A stretch of DNA of 10,895 bases from an uncultured Gammaproteobacteria bacterium (lineage in GTDB: Bacteria > Pseudomonadota > Gammaproteobacteria > Rariloculales > Rariloculaceae), in NCBI GenBank assembly GCA_946887385.1, contig CAMPKU010000152.1, positions 1-10,895 of the forward strand. Direction: 5' to 3'. Positions 1 through 6,608 of the stretch are shown here, one piece after another; position 1 is the first letter of the stretch; each line of letters opens with the position of its first letter. The position numbers and the translations under genes are program-made. The notes under the pieces were generated by a model, which searched no databases, was not told the DNA's origin, and saw only the letters and a list, made by a program, of their open reading frames with translations.

Positions 1-937
1 GCGCGCCGATCGCGACGATGGCCCACACCATCATGCGGTAGCCGAAGATGTTCTTACGCGCATGCGTGCTTAGGAGATCCGACACGATGCCGAAGGCCGG
101 CAGCGCGACGATGTACACCTCGGGATGGCCGAAGAACCAGAAGAGGTGTTGGAACAAGATCGGGCTGCCGCCGTCGCTGTCGTTGATCTCGCCGAGCGAC
201 ATCAGCGCCGGCATGAAAAAGCTCGTGCCGATCGCGCGGTCGAGCAGCATCATGATGGCGGCCACGAGCAGCGCCGGGAACGCGAGCAAGCCCAAGATCG
301 TGGCGACGAAAATACCCCACACCGACAGGGGCATCCGCATCAACGTCATGCCGCGGCAGCGGGCTTGTAACACGGTGGTGATGTAGTTCAGGCCGCCCAT
401 CGTGAACGCGACGATGAAGGTTGCGAGCGACAGCAGCATCAGCAAGATGCCCCAGTCGTAACCCGGCGTGCCTTCGAGCACGGTTTGCGGCGGATACAAA
501 GTCCAGCCGCCGCCCGTCGGGCCGCCCGTCACGAAGAAGCTGCTGAGCAGAATGATCACGGACAACAAGTAGACCCAGAAGCTCAGCATGTTGAGGTACG
601 GAAACACCATGTCCCGCGCGCCCACCATGAGCGGAATCAAGTAATTTCCGAACCCTCCGAGGAACAACGCCGTGAGCAGGTAGATGACCATGATCATCCC
701 GTGCATCGTCACGAACTGGTAATAGTTGTACGGCGTGATGAAGCTGAAGGTGTCGGGAAAGCCGATCTGAAGCCGCATCAGCAGCGACAGCGCGAGCGCC
801 ACGAGCCCCACGCCGATGGCGACGCTGCCGTACTGGATGGCGATGACCTTATGGTCTTGGCTCCAGACGTATTTCTCGATGAACGTTTGCGGATCGTGCA
901 GGTGATGATCACGATCGGCGATTGCGACGTATGCCAT
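1..937 (-). CDS. ctaD: cytochrome c oxidase subunit I (haem-copper oxidase, A family), 3' end outside window
   Basis: This is the catalytic membrane subunit of an aa3-type terminal oxidase, which reduces O2 to water at a haem-CuB centre and pumps protons across the inner membrane. The first 312 residues are visible; the C-terminal part runs off the left edge. The start is ATG at 937, preceded by a good Shine-Dalgarno (AAGGAA, minus strand, 8 bases upstream). Seen: the haem a ligand His79 in TMHG, and GHPEVY at 270-275 with CuB ligand His271, D-channel Glu273 and cross-linking Tyr275. This marks the A family. The paired CuB histidines and the high-spin haem ligand lie beyond the window. The D-channel entrance region (106-121) reads [16 protein letters not shown]. 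Asp109 and Asn116 are kept, but the usual Pro, Arg and second Asn of GAPDMAFPR-NN are replaced. It follows ctaC by 74 bases and is probably co-transcribed. Family certain; electron donor inferred. Confidence 0.97.
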   Translation of the reverse strand, partial: MAYVAIADRDHHLHDPQTFIEKYVWSQDHKVIAIQYGSVAIGVGLVALALSLLMRLQIGFPDTFSFITPYNYYQFVTMHGMIMVIYLLTALFLGGFGNYLIPLMVGARDMVFPYLNMLSFWVYLLSVIILLSSFFVTGGPTGGGWTLYPPQTVLEGTPGYDWGILLMLLSLATFIVAFTMGGLNYITTVLQARCRGMTLMRMPLSVWGIFVATILGLLAFPALLVAAIMMLLDRAIGTSFFMPALMSLGEINDSDGGSPILFQHLFWFFGHPEVYIVALPAFGIVSDLLSTHARKNIFGYRMMVWAIVAIGA

Positions 938-945
938 GACGACTT

Positions 946-951
946 TTCCTT
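946..951 (-). promoter_or_regulatory. ribosome binding site of ctaD
   Basis: On the minus strand AAGGAA lies 8 bases before the ATG at 937. It is the clearest Shine-Dalgarno in the cox block and fixes the ctaD start. It also implies that ctaD is translated independently of ctaC, not by coupling across the 74-base gap. Confidence 0.75.
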
Positions 952-964
952 TCGACTACGGGGC

Positions 965-982
965 GGCGGCTGCGGGGCCGCC
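965..982 (-). other. GC hairpin between ctaC and ctaD
   Basis: GGCGGC at 965-970 and GCCGCC at 977-982 can pair as a six-base GC stem with a six-base loop, inside the ctaC-ctaD gap. No T-run follows on the minus strand before the ctaD ribosome binding site, so it does not look like a rho-independent terminator. It could stabilise or process the message, or be chance in GC-rich DNA. Confidence 0.35.
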
Positions 983-1011
983 AGCCAGTGTTTGCTCGAT
1001 CTCTCGTCCCG

Positions 1012-2382
1012 TTACCGCAGCGTGTTGAGGTAGGCGACGACGTCCTTGATCGCATTTTCCCCAACGAGGACGTTGGCGACCAAGTTCATCTGGTCGCCGT
1101 AGATATCGTCCGGATGGCTGCCGCGCACGCCCTCCTTGAAATACTGTAGCTGCCGCTCGAGGTACCAGTCATTCATGCCGGCCAGCCGCGGCGCATTGGT
1201 TCCCCAGCGGCCCTGCCCTTGTACCCCATGGCACGTGGAGCAGGTGAAGTACAGCCTGCGCCCGCGGTCCACGTCGCCGCCGCTGACCGTGATCGGCGAC
1301 GGGTTGACCGGCAACGTTGCGATGTACGCGAGCACATTCTCGCGCGTTGCCGGGTCGGCGACGACCTGCGACATCGGCACCATCTGCGGCCCAAACTGGT
1401 CGCCCGGCGTGGTCCCGCGCACACCCGTCTGGTAGTGCAGGAGCTGCCGGCGCGCATACCAAACGTCGAGACCCGCGAGCCTGGGCGCGTTCAGCTGCTG
1501 GTTGCCCTCGCCCTGCGCGCCGTGACACGCCGAGCAGACTGCGTAGTTGGCAGCGCCCGCGGCCGCGTTACCGACGGGCCGATTTTGCGTTTCGGCGAAC
1601 GTCGGCTGATTCGCGAGCCATGCTTGATACGCGGCCGGCTCATCGACTACGACCTTGCCGCGCATCGCAAAGTGCCCCGTGCCGCAGAGCTCCTCGCAGA
1701 GCACCTCGTAGGTACCCGGCACCGTGGGCGTAAACCATTGATACGTGATGAGCCCGGGCACCAGGTCCATCTTCACGCGGAACTGGGGCACCGTGAAGTT
1801 GTGCAGCACGTCGGTGGAGCGCAACAACACGCGCACGGGCTGATCGACGGGCAGGTGCAGGATCGGGCTCGCGATGACGATGTCGTCCTGGCCGTCGGGA
1901 TCGGCCGGATCGACGCCGAGCGGATTCTCCACGCTCATGTGCCGCACGTCGCTGTTGCCGAGCAGGTTATCCGCGCCGGGTAGGCGAAAGCTCCAGTGCC
2001 ATTGCTTGCCGACCGCTTCGGCCGTGGTGGCCTCCTCGGGCACGCGAACGAAATCGGCCCACACGAACAGGCCGGGCGTGAGCATGGCGGCAACGCCGAC
2101 GGTGGTGACGGCCGTCAGTATGATCTCGAGCTTGGCGCTCTCGGGCTCGTAGTGCGCCTTGTTGCCGGGGCGTGCCCGGAACCGCCAGACGCAATAGGCC
2201 GTGAAGAGATTGACGGCGACGAAGACGATGCCGCAGACCCAGAACGTGATATCGACCGTGAAGTCGATCTCGGACCAGTTCGAAGCGAGCGGAGTGAAAT
2301 ACCACCCGAGCGACGAGCTGGCGAAGTGGAAAATCAGCGAACCGATTACGAGCAGGACTAAGACGACTGCGAGAGCCACCAT
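1012..2382 (-). CDS. ctaC: cytochrome c oxidase subunit II with CuA domain and two fused c-type haem domains
   Basis: This subunit receives electrons from a soluble donor and passes them through CuA to subunit I. From ATG 2382 it is 456 residues. An earlier in-frame TTG at 2400 has no ribosome binding site, whereas a G-run (GGGGGG) lies about 10 bases before the ATG. Three hydrophobic segments (about residues 1-20, 45-68 and 86-108) are followed by a periplasmic cupredoxin domain. All CuA ligands are present: His194 in DVLHNF, then Cys229, Glu231, Cys233, His237 and Met240 in CEELCGTGHFAM. Two class I cytochrome c domains follow, with haem motifs CSACH (283-287) and CSTCH (381-385). These are clear duplicates: each has NAPRLAG, WY..RQL and GVRG in the same order. 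The haem domains resemble cytochrome c4. At 456 residues it is much longer than plain subunit II (about 250-300). It lies 88 bases after azurin and 74 before ctaD. Confidence 0.96.
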   Translation of the reverse strand: MVALAVVLVLLVIGSLIFHFASSSLGWYFTPLASNWSEIDFTVDITFWVCGIVFVAVNLFTAYCVWRFRARPGNKAHYEPESAKLEIILTAVTTVGVAAMLTPGLFVWADFVRVPEEATTAEAVGKQWHWSFRLPGADNLLGNSDVRHMSVENPLGVDPADPDGQDDIVIASPILHLPVDQPVRVLLRSTDVLHNFTVPQFRVKMDLVPGLITYQWFTPTVPGTYEVLCEELCGTGHFAMRGKVVVDEPAAYQAWLANQPTFAETQNRPVGNAAAGAANYAVCSACHGAQGEGNQQLNAPRLAGLDVWYARRQLLHYQTGVRGTTPGDQFGPQMVPMSQVVADPATRENVLAYIATLPVNPSPITVSGGDVDRGRRLYFTCSTCHGVQGQGRWGTNAPRLAGMNDWYLERQLQYFKEGVRGSHPDDIYGDQMNLVANVLVGENAIKDVVAYLNTLR

Positions 2383-2470
2383 GACCCAAAAACCCCCCAA
2401 AACATATGGCGCACGATCTGTCGTCGCGGCCTTAGTATCGAAGAACGGCTCGGCCCGCTGTTGCGGACGC

Positions 2471-2917
2471 TTATTCGACGATCAGCTTGCCGTTCATCAA
2501 CACAAAGTGACCAGGAAACGAGCAGAAATAGGTGTAATCGCCGCCGGGCGTCAGCTTCGAGAGATCGAACTTCACTGACGTTTCTTGTCCGCCACCGATG
2601 ACGTTCGTGGCGGCGAGTACGCGGGCGTCGCCGGCTGGAACGTAGTTCGGAGGTCCGGCGGCTTGTCCGGCCGTAGCGACTGCTTGGTAATCGGCCGTGG
2701 CTGTGAGCACCCAGTTGTGCCCCATGACGTTCGCTGCGAGTTGGCCGGTGTGCTTCAGCGTGACCGTAACTTCACTGCAGCTCTTGCTGACGCGCAGCTC
2801 TTTCGTGTTGAACTGAATCTGATCGTTCCCTTCGATGACAAGGGAACACTCCTGGCTCCATGCAGGGCTGCTAAGCAATAGTCCGCCCAGCGCGAGCACC
2901 CAAAAGGTCCGTCTCAT
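2471..2917 (-). CDS. azu: azurin (periplasmic blue copper protein)
   Basis: Azurin is a small type 1 copper protein that shuttles single electrons in the periplasm. The chosen start is ATG 2917 (148 residues). The open frame extends to 3073, but the extension has no azurin character, and AGGAG (2929-2933) sits 11 bases upstream of the chosen ATG. Residues 1-21 are a signal peptide (hydrophobic core 6-17, cleavage near AWS-QE), leaving about 127 residues, the usual azurin size. The mature start [15 protein letters not shown] closely resembles Pseudomonas azurin. Copper ligands are His67 in MGHNWV, and Cys132, His137 and Met141 in [11 protein letters not shown]. The family disulfide is Cys24-Cys47. 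It is the first gene of the minus-strand respiratory block, so it could feed the oxidase encoded behind it. Azurins elsewhere serve denitrification or redox stress, so the partner is not proven. Confidence 0.96.
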   Translation of the reverse strand: MRRTFWVLALGGLLLSSPAWSQECSLVIEGNDQIQFNTKELRVSKSCSEVTVTLKHTGQLAANVMGHNWVLTATADYQAVATAGQAAGPPNYVPAGDARVLAATNVIGGGQETSVKFDLSKLTPGGDYTYFCSFPGHFVLMNGKLIVE

Positions 2918-3159
2918 TGCGGTTTCGGCTCCTGAACGCAGAATGCAAAGGAACAGGGCGATGGTAGCAGAGGTTATGGCGATGCGGCACGGGCGGCGCG
3001 CGCAATTCGGTCTCAGTAGCGCGGAATTTGCGCGTGGAGCGGTGTATGGCGAAGCGGTGTGGCCAACCGTCATTTACCACTTGATAGCCAATACGGCGCT
3101 GAAAGTGCAGTGAAAATGGGAACCAGCGGCAGATTCGCGCTTAAAAATGGATATAGCCC
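2918..3159. promoter_or_regulatory. divergent intergenic region between azu and dtd
   Basis: This 242-base gap is the largest non-coding stretch and separates two divergent runs, so promoters for both probably lie here. It is more AT-rich than its surroundings, especially around 3061-3160. I could not pick a convincing sigma-70 promoter. TTGATA at 3081-3086 is a good -35 hexamer for the plus strand, but no -10 stands 16-18 bases away. A near-perfect 13-base direct repeat lies within (2975-2987 and 3045-3057). Open frames crossing the gap show no recognisable protein. Confidence 0.5.
2975..3057 (+). repeat. pair of 13-base direct repeats in the azu-dtd gap
   Basis: TATGGCGATGCGG at 2975-2987 and TATGGCGAAGCGG at 3045-3057 differ at one base and are spaced exactly 70 bases apart, which is close to a whole number of helical turns. 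They could be operator half-sites for a regulator upstream of azurin, or chance similarity. Confidence 0.3.
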
Positions 3160-3618
3160 GTGATTGGCCTAATACAACGAGTAAGTGGGGCAGAGGTGGC
3201 TATAAACGGCGCTATAGTCGCGAAAATTGGGACAGGACTCCTGGTATTGGCGGGAATCGAGCGTCACGACGGGCCGGAGCAGGCCGTGAAATTGGCCGCG
3301 CGGCTCGTGGCCTATCGAGTCTTCGCCGACGCCGCCGGCAAAATGAATCGCTCCGTCCGCGACGTGGGCGGCGCGCTGCTGCTCGTGCCGCAGTTCACCT
3401 TGGCCGCCGACACGGCCGCCGGCTTGCGCCCGAGCTTTTCGCGCGCCGCGCCGCCGGCTGAAGGCGCCCAGCTGTTCGACGCCTTGGTGGCCGCGGTGGC
3501 GGCGACGGGCGTTCCGCACGCCTGCGGCCGCTTCGGCGCCGATATGCAGGTCACGCTCACGAACGACGGCCCCGTCACGTTTTGGCTGCAAGTGCCACCC
3601 GGTCGGCCCGTGGCCTGA
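3160..3618 (+). CDS. dtd: D-aminoacyl-tRNA deacylase
   Basis: DTD hydrolyses D-amino acids (and glycine mischarged on tRNA-Ala) from tRNA in the cytoplasm, as a homodimer. The 152-residue product is close to the family length of about 145. The start is GTG at 3160, giving [13 protein letters not shown], which matches the usual DTD N-terminus; the nearby ATG at 3147 is in another frame. The ribosome binding site is weak. Seen: GLLVLAGIE (26-34), [11 protein letters not shown] (61-71), [10 protein letters not shown] (89-98), RFGADMQV and the active-site loop [11 protein letters not shown] near the C-terminus. The first active-site motif reads PQFTLAAD where SQFTL is the known DTD motif, so the serine is replaced by proline. 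It is the first gene of the plus-strand run, 59 bases before tatA. Function is secure from the overall match. Confidence 0.94.
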   Translation: MIGLIQRVSGAEVAINGAIVAKIGTGLLVLAGIERHDGPEQAVKLAARLVAYRVFADAAGKMNRSVRDVGGALLLVPQFTLAADTAAGLRPSFSRAAPPAEGAQLFDALVAAVAATGVPHACGRFGADMQVTLTNDGPVTFWLQVPPGRPVA

Positions 3619-3664
3619 AATCGATTGGCGTATCATTGAGGGCGTAGCGCAAAGACGGATCAAA

Positions 3665-3669
3665 CGGAG
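3665..3669 (+). promoter_or_regulatory. ribosome binding site of tatA
   Basis: CGGAG lies 8 bases before the tatA ATG at 3678 and supports this start. It suggests tatA is translated independently of dtd. Confidence 0.6.
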
Positions 3670-3677
3670 CATCGACC

Positions 3678-3920
3678 ATGGGACTCGGCGGAATCAGCAT
3701 CTGGCAGTTGGCGATCGTGCTGTTGATCGTCGTGCTGATCTTCGGCACGAAGCGCTTGAAGTCGATCGGCGGCGACCTCGGCAGTGCCATCAAGGGGTTC
3801 AAGAAGGCCATGGACACCGACGAGGACAAAGCGAAAGTGGCGGAGCAAGAGCGCCTCGAGAGCGACGAGCAAGACGCGGAGTTCCCGGAGCGAAAGAAGG
3901 ACAAGAGCCGCAGCGCATAG
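3678..3920 (+). CDS. tatA: Sec-independent protein translocase subunit TatA
   Basis: TatA forms the pore-like oligomer of the twin-arginine pathway, which moves folded and often cofactor-loaded proteins across the inner membrane. The 80-residue product has the family layout: a short N-terminus, one membrane helix (about residues 7-22, [16 protein letters not shown]), the hinge FGTKRLK, an amphipathic helix ([15 protein letters not shown], 31-45) and a charged tail rich in Glu, Lys and Asp. Lys and Arg after the hinge, together with FKKAM, are typical. The ATG has a good ribosome binding site. It stands 59 bases after dtd and 15 before tatB, in the usual tatA-tatB-tatC order. Confidence 0.95.
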   Translation: MGLGGISIWQLAIVLLIVVLIFGTKRLKSIGGDLGSAIKGFKKAMDTDEDKAKVAEQERLESDEQDAEFPERKKDKSRSA

Positions 3921-3935
3921 CCCGCGGACGCCTCG

Positions 3936-4367
3936 ATGTTCGAGCTCAGCCTTCCCGAATTTGTTCTTTGCGCAATCATCGGTCTGCTCGTCCTCGGTCC
4001 GCAGCGATTACCGAAGGTGGCCGCGGAGATCGGCAAGTGGGTAGGCCGAGCGCGCCGCACGGCCACGCAACTGCGTCGTCAGCTCGAGCGCGAGATCGAG
4101 CTCGCCGATTTGGAGCCGCCGCCCCCGCCCCGCACGCCTGCGCAGCCGAACACGCCGTCGGCGTCGCCGCCGGCGGCCGACACCACGGCTACGCCCGCGG
4201 AGCCGGAGCCTACGATTGCGCCGCCCGCCAAGCCCGCCGAACCGGCCGAACCCGCCGAAACGGCCGCATCAAGCGAACCCTCGGATAGCGGCGAGCCCCC
4301 GGCTCGCCATACTGCCGCCGGGTCGAGCGCGCGCGAGCGGCTCGAAACGACGGACACGCAAACGTGA
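3936..4367 (+). CDS. tatB: Sec-independent protein translocase subunit TatB
   Basis: TatB pairs with TatC to form the receptor for twin-arginine signal peptides. The 143-residue product begins MFELSLPEFVLCAIIGLLVL, close to the usual TatB opening, with the conserved Glu8 ahead of one membrane helix and the LGPQRLPK hinge at 20-27. An amphipathic helix follows (about 28-60, KVAAEIGKWVGRARRTATQL). From residue 61 on, the tail is disordered, very rich in Pro, Ala, Glu and Thr, and includes four back-to-back Pro-Ala-Lys/Glu triplets. TatB tails vary in length and sequence, so this is not disabling. Its stop is one base before tatC (TGAGATG), implying translational coupling. CGGA at 3925-3928 may be its ribosome binding site. 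Confidence 0.94.
   Translation: MFELSLPEFVLCAIIGLLVLGPQRLPKVAAEIGKWVGRARRTATQLRRQLEREIELADLEPPPPPRTPAQPNTPSASPPAADTTATPAEPEPTIAPPAKPAEPAEPAETAASSEPSDSGEPPARHTAAGSSARERLETTDTQT
4224..4259 (+). repeat. 9-base tandem repeat in tatB (four units)
   Basis: Four near-identical 9-base units of the form CCCGCCGAA run in frame from 4224 to 4259. The first ends AAG, and the third starts CCG. They encode Pro-Ala-Lys and then three Pro-Ala-Glu triplets in the disordered TatB tail. Such repeats can change copy number by slippage without breaking the frame. Confidence 0.8.
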
Positions 4368-4368
4368 G

Positions 4369-5124
4369 ATGAGCGCCAAGGCCGACGAGCCCGAGGAGCA
4401 GCTCGCGGAAGGGACACTCATGTCCCATTTGCTCGAGCTGCGCTCGCGCATCATGAAAGCGGCACTCGCCGTCATCGTCGTGCTGCTGTGCCTCATGCCG
4501 TTCATGAACCCCGTGTTCGAGTTCGTCTCGAAGCCGCTGCGCGACGCGCTGCCGGAAGGCTCCGAGATGATCGTCACGGACGTGGCGGCGCCGTTTCTCA
4601 CGCCGTTCAAGACGGTGTTTTTCGTTGCGCTGTTCATCGCGATGCCGGTGGTGCTCTATCAAGTCTGGCAATTCGTGGCTCCCGGCCTCTACAAGCGTGA
4701 GAAGCGGTTCGCGATCCCGCTGATGGCCTCGAGCATCGCGCTGTTCTACGCGGGCATTGCGTTCGCGTACTTCATCGTCTTTCGCGTGATGTTCGCGTTC
4801 TTCGCCAGCGTCACGCCGGGCGGGGTGGAGATGACGCCCGACATCAGCGCGTATCTGAGCTTCGTGCTCGGTATCTTCTTGGCGTTCGGCCTGGCCTTCG
4901 AGACGCCGATTGCCACCGTGATGCTGATCTGGAGCGGCCTCGTGTCGCTCAAAGCCTTGAAGCAGGCGCGGCCGTACGTGTTCCTCGGCGCCTTCGTCGT
5001 CGGCATGGTGCTCACGCCGCCCGACGTCTTTTCGCAGACGTTGCTGGCGATCCCGATGTATTTGCTCTACGAAAGCGGCTTGTTCATGGCCCGCGTGCTG
5101 CTGCCCGAGAAAACCCGTTCATGA
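4369..5124 (+). CDS. tatC: Sec-independent protein translocase subunit TatC
   Basis: TatC is the six-helix membrane core that recognises the twin-arginine signal peptide. From ATG 4369 the product is 251 residues, as expected for the family (E. coli 258). The frame is open further upstream but overlaps tatB, so the ATG one base after the tatB stop is preferred. Conserved features: SHLLELRSR (19-27) with Glu23 matching the signal-binding Glu near the N-terminus; QFVAPGLYKREKR (101-113) with Glu111 at the second signal-binding position; FGLAFETP with membrane Glu178; and LTPPD (215-219) in the fifth periplasmic-side segment. Six hydrophobic segments are visible. The stop overlaps the start of the next gene as ATGA (5121-5124), so the peptide transporter is probably in the same transcript. 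Confidence 0.97.
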   Translation: MSAKADEPEEQLAEGTLMSHLLELRSRIMKAALAVIVVLLCLMPFMNPVFEFVSKPLRDALPEGSEMIVTDVAAPFLTPFKTVFFVALFIAMPVVLYQVWQFVAPGLYKREKRFAIPLMASSIALFYAGIAFAYFIVFRVMFAFFASVTPGGVEMTPDISAYLSFVLGIFLAFGLAFETPIATVMLIWSGLVSLKALKQARPYVFLGAFVVGMVLTPPDVFSQTLLAIPMYLLYESGLFMARVLLPEKTRS

Positions 5125-6602
5125 GCGTTGCGCTGGCCGCCGAGCGTGCCGAGCTGTTCGGCCATCCGCGCGGGCTTGCCACATTGTTCTTCACGGAGAT
5201 GTGGGAGCGGTTCAGCTTCTACGGCATGCAAGCGCTGCTCGTGCTGTTCATGACCGATCAGGTGCGCGGCGGTTACGGCCTCAGCGATCAGGCGGCAACG
5301 GCGATCTTCGGCCTCTACACGGCCTTCGTGTACCTGCTATCGCTGCCTGGCGGCTGGATCGCGGACCGGCTCTGGGGTGCGCGCCGCGCGATCTTCGTCG
5401 GCGGCGTGATCATCATGTGCGGGCACTTCGTTCTCGCCATCGACAGCACGGCGGCGTTCTTCGGCGGCCTCATGCTGGTCGTGCTCGGCACGGGCTTGCT
5501 GAAGCCGAATGTCAGCGCCATCGTCGGCGAGCTCTACGCGCCGAACGACCCGCGCCGCGACGCGGGCTTCACGATCTTCTACATGGGCATCAACATCGGC
5601 GCCGTGCTCGGCCCCATCGTCTGCGGGCTGCTGGCGGCTTACGACTGGCGCTACGGGTTCGCGGCCGCCGGCGTCGGCATGGCGGCCGGGCTCGTGCAGT
5701 ACCGTCTCATGCAGCGGCATTTGGGCTCGGCGGGCCTGACGCCGGCAACCGCGCCCAGCGAGCCGTTCCGCGTCCGCTCGTGGTCCGTCATCGCGGTGCT
5801 CGTGGCGGCCGCCTTCGGCCTGCTCTGGGCCGGCGTCTCCGGTCTCGTGTCGCTCGACGCCGTCGAGCTCGCGCGCGGCACCACGGTTGCGCTCGCCGTC
5901 GGCACGCTGGCTTATTTCGGCTATCTGTTCACCGCGGGCGGTTTGACGGCGCTCGAGCGGCGGCGAGTGGTGGTGATTCTCGTGCTCGTGCTCGCCTCGG
6001 CCGTGTTCTGGTCGGGGTTCGAGCAGTTCGGCTCGTCGCTGAATCTGTTTGCGGAGCGCTTCACGATCCGCCAGTTCGGCAGCTTCGAGATCCCGACCAC
6101 GTGGTTCCAATCGTTGAACCCGCTGTTCCTCATCGCGCTGGCGCCCGTCTATTCGATGTTCTGGATCTGGCTTGCGCGCCGCCACCTCGAGCCGTCGGCG
6201 CCGGCCAAGTTCGGCTTCGGCTTGCTGCTGCTCGGGCTCGGGTTCGTCGTGATGATCGGAGCAGCGAAGCTCGTGGCCGCGGGCAACTCGGTGCTGCCGA
6301 CGTGGCTCGTGTTCACGTACTTGTTCCACACGATGGGCGAGCTCGCGCTCTCGCCCGTGGGCTTGAGCGCCATGACGACGCTCGCGCCGCGGCGCTTCGT
6401 CGGCCAAATGATGGGCATGTGGTTTCTGTGCACGGCGCTGGGGAGCGCCGTCGCTGGTCTCGTGGCCGGCTCGTTCGACACGGAGGCTCTCGACGCCTGG
6501 CCTTCGCGCTATACGCAGATCGCGCTGATCGCCGTCGGCGTCGGGCTCGTGTTGCTGGTACTTGCAAAGCCGCTGCGCCGCTTCGCCGGCCAGCGAGAGT
6601 GA
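5121..6602 (+). CDS. POT/PTR2-family proton-dependent oligopeptide transporter
   Basis: This major-facilitator protein imports di- and tripeptides with protons across the inner membrane. The 493-residue length and about 12-14 hydrophobic helices fit the family. Diagnostic motifs: EMWERFSFYG (26-35, the ExxERFxYYG proton-coupling motif with Glu26, Glu29 and Arg30), GTGLLKPNVSAIVGELY (123-139) with Lys128, the PTR2 signature GFTIFYMGINIGA (149-161), and GELALSPVGLS with Glu407, the conserved helix-10 glutamate that binds the peptide amino terminus. The ATG at 5121 overlaps the tatC stop by four bases and has only a weak ribosome binding site, so it is probably read by coupling. Its TGA is followed after six bases by the OPT transporter, in the same frame. 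Exact substrate unknown; a DtpT-like di/tripeptide carrier is most likely. Confidence 0.95.
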   Translation: MSVALAAERAELFGHPRGLATLFFTEMWERFSFYGMQALLVLFMTDQVRGGYGLSDQAATAIFGLYTAFVYLLSLPGGWIADRLWGARRAIFVGGVIIMCGHFVLAIDSTAAFFGGLMLVVLGTGLLKPNVSAIVGELYAPNDPRRDAGFTIFYMGINIGAVLGPIVCGLLAAYDWRYGFAAAGVGMAAGLVQYRLMQRHLGSAGLTPATAPSEPFRVRSWSVIAVLVAAAFGLLWAGVSGLVSLDAVELARGTTVALAVGTLAYFGYLFTAGGLTALERRRVVVILVLVLASAVFWSGFEQFGSSLNLFAERFTIRQFGSFEIPTTWFQSLNPLFLIALAPVYSMFWIWLARRHLEPSAPAKFGFGLLLLGLGFVVMIGAAKLVAAGNSVLPTWLVFTYLFHTMGELALSPVGLSAMTTLAPRRFVGQMMGMWFLCTALGSAVAGLVAGSFDTEALDAWPSRYTQIALIAVGVGLVLLVLAKPLRRFAGQRE

Positions 6603-6608
6603 GGGAAC

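Noticed and set aside
965..982. Rho-independent terminator between ctaC and ctaD
   Set aside because: The GC stem is not followed by a T-run and lies upstream of a strong ctaD ribosome binding site.
485..1033. 182-codon plus-strand frame opposite ctaD
   Set aside because: Antisense shadow of a clear subunit I gene that runs to the left edge.
2918..3073. N-terminal extension of azurin to an upstream start
   Set aside because: It would put 52 basic, unrelated residues before a clear signal peptide. The ATG at 2917 has its own AGGAG.
3081..3094. Possible FNR/Anr box upstream of azu (TTGATAGCCAATAC)
   Set aside because: One half-site is perfect, but the other matches only two of five positions, so support is too weak.
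2835..3113. 92-codon plus-strand frame crossing the azu start and the intergenic region
   Set aside because: No ribosome binding site or family match, and it overlaps the azurin signal peptide region on the other strand.
3147..3461. ATG at 3147 as the dtd start
   Set aside because: It is in another frame and gives an Arg-rich product. The GTG at 3160 gives the standard DTD N-terminus.
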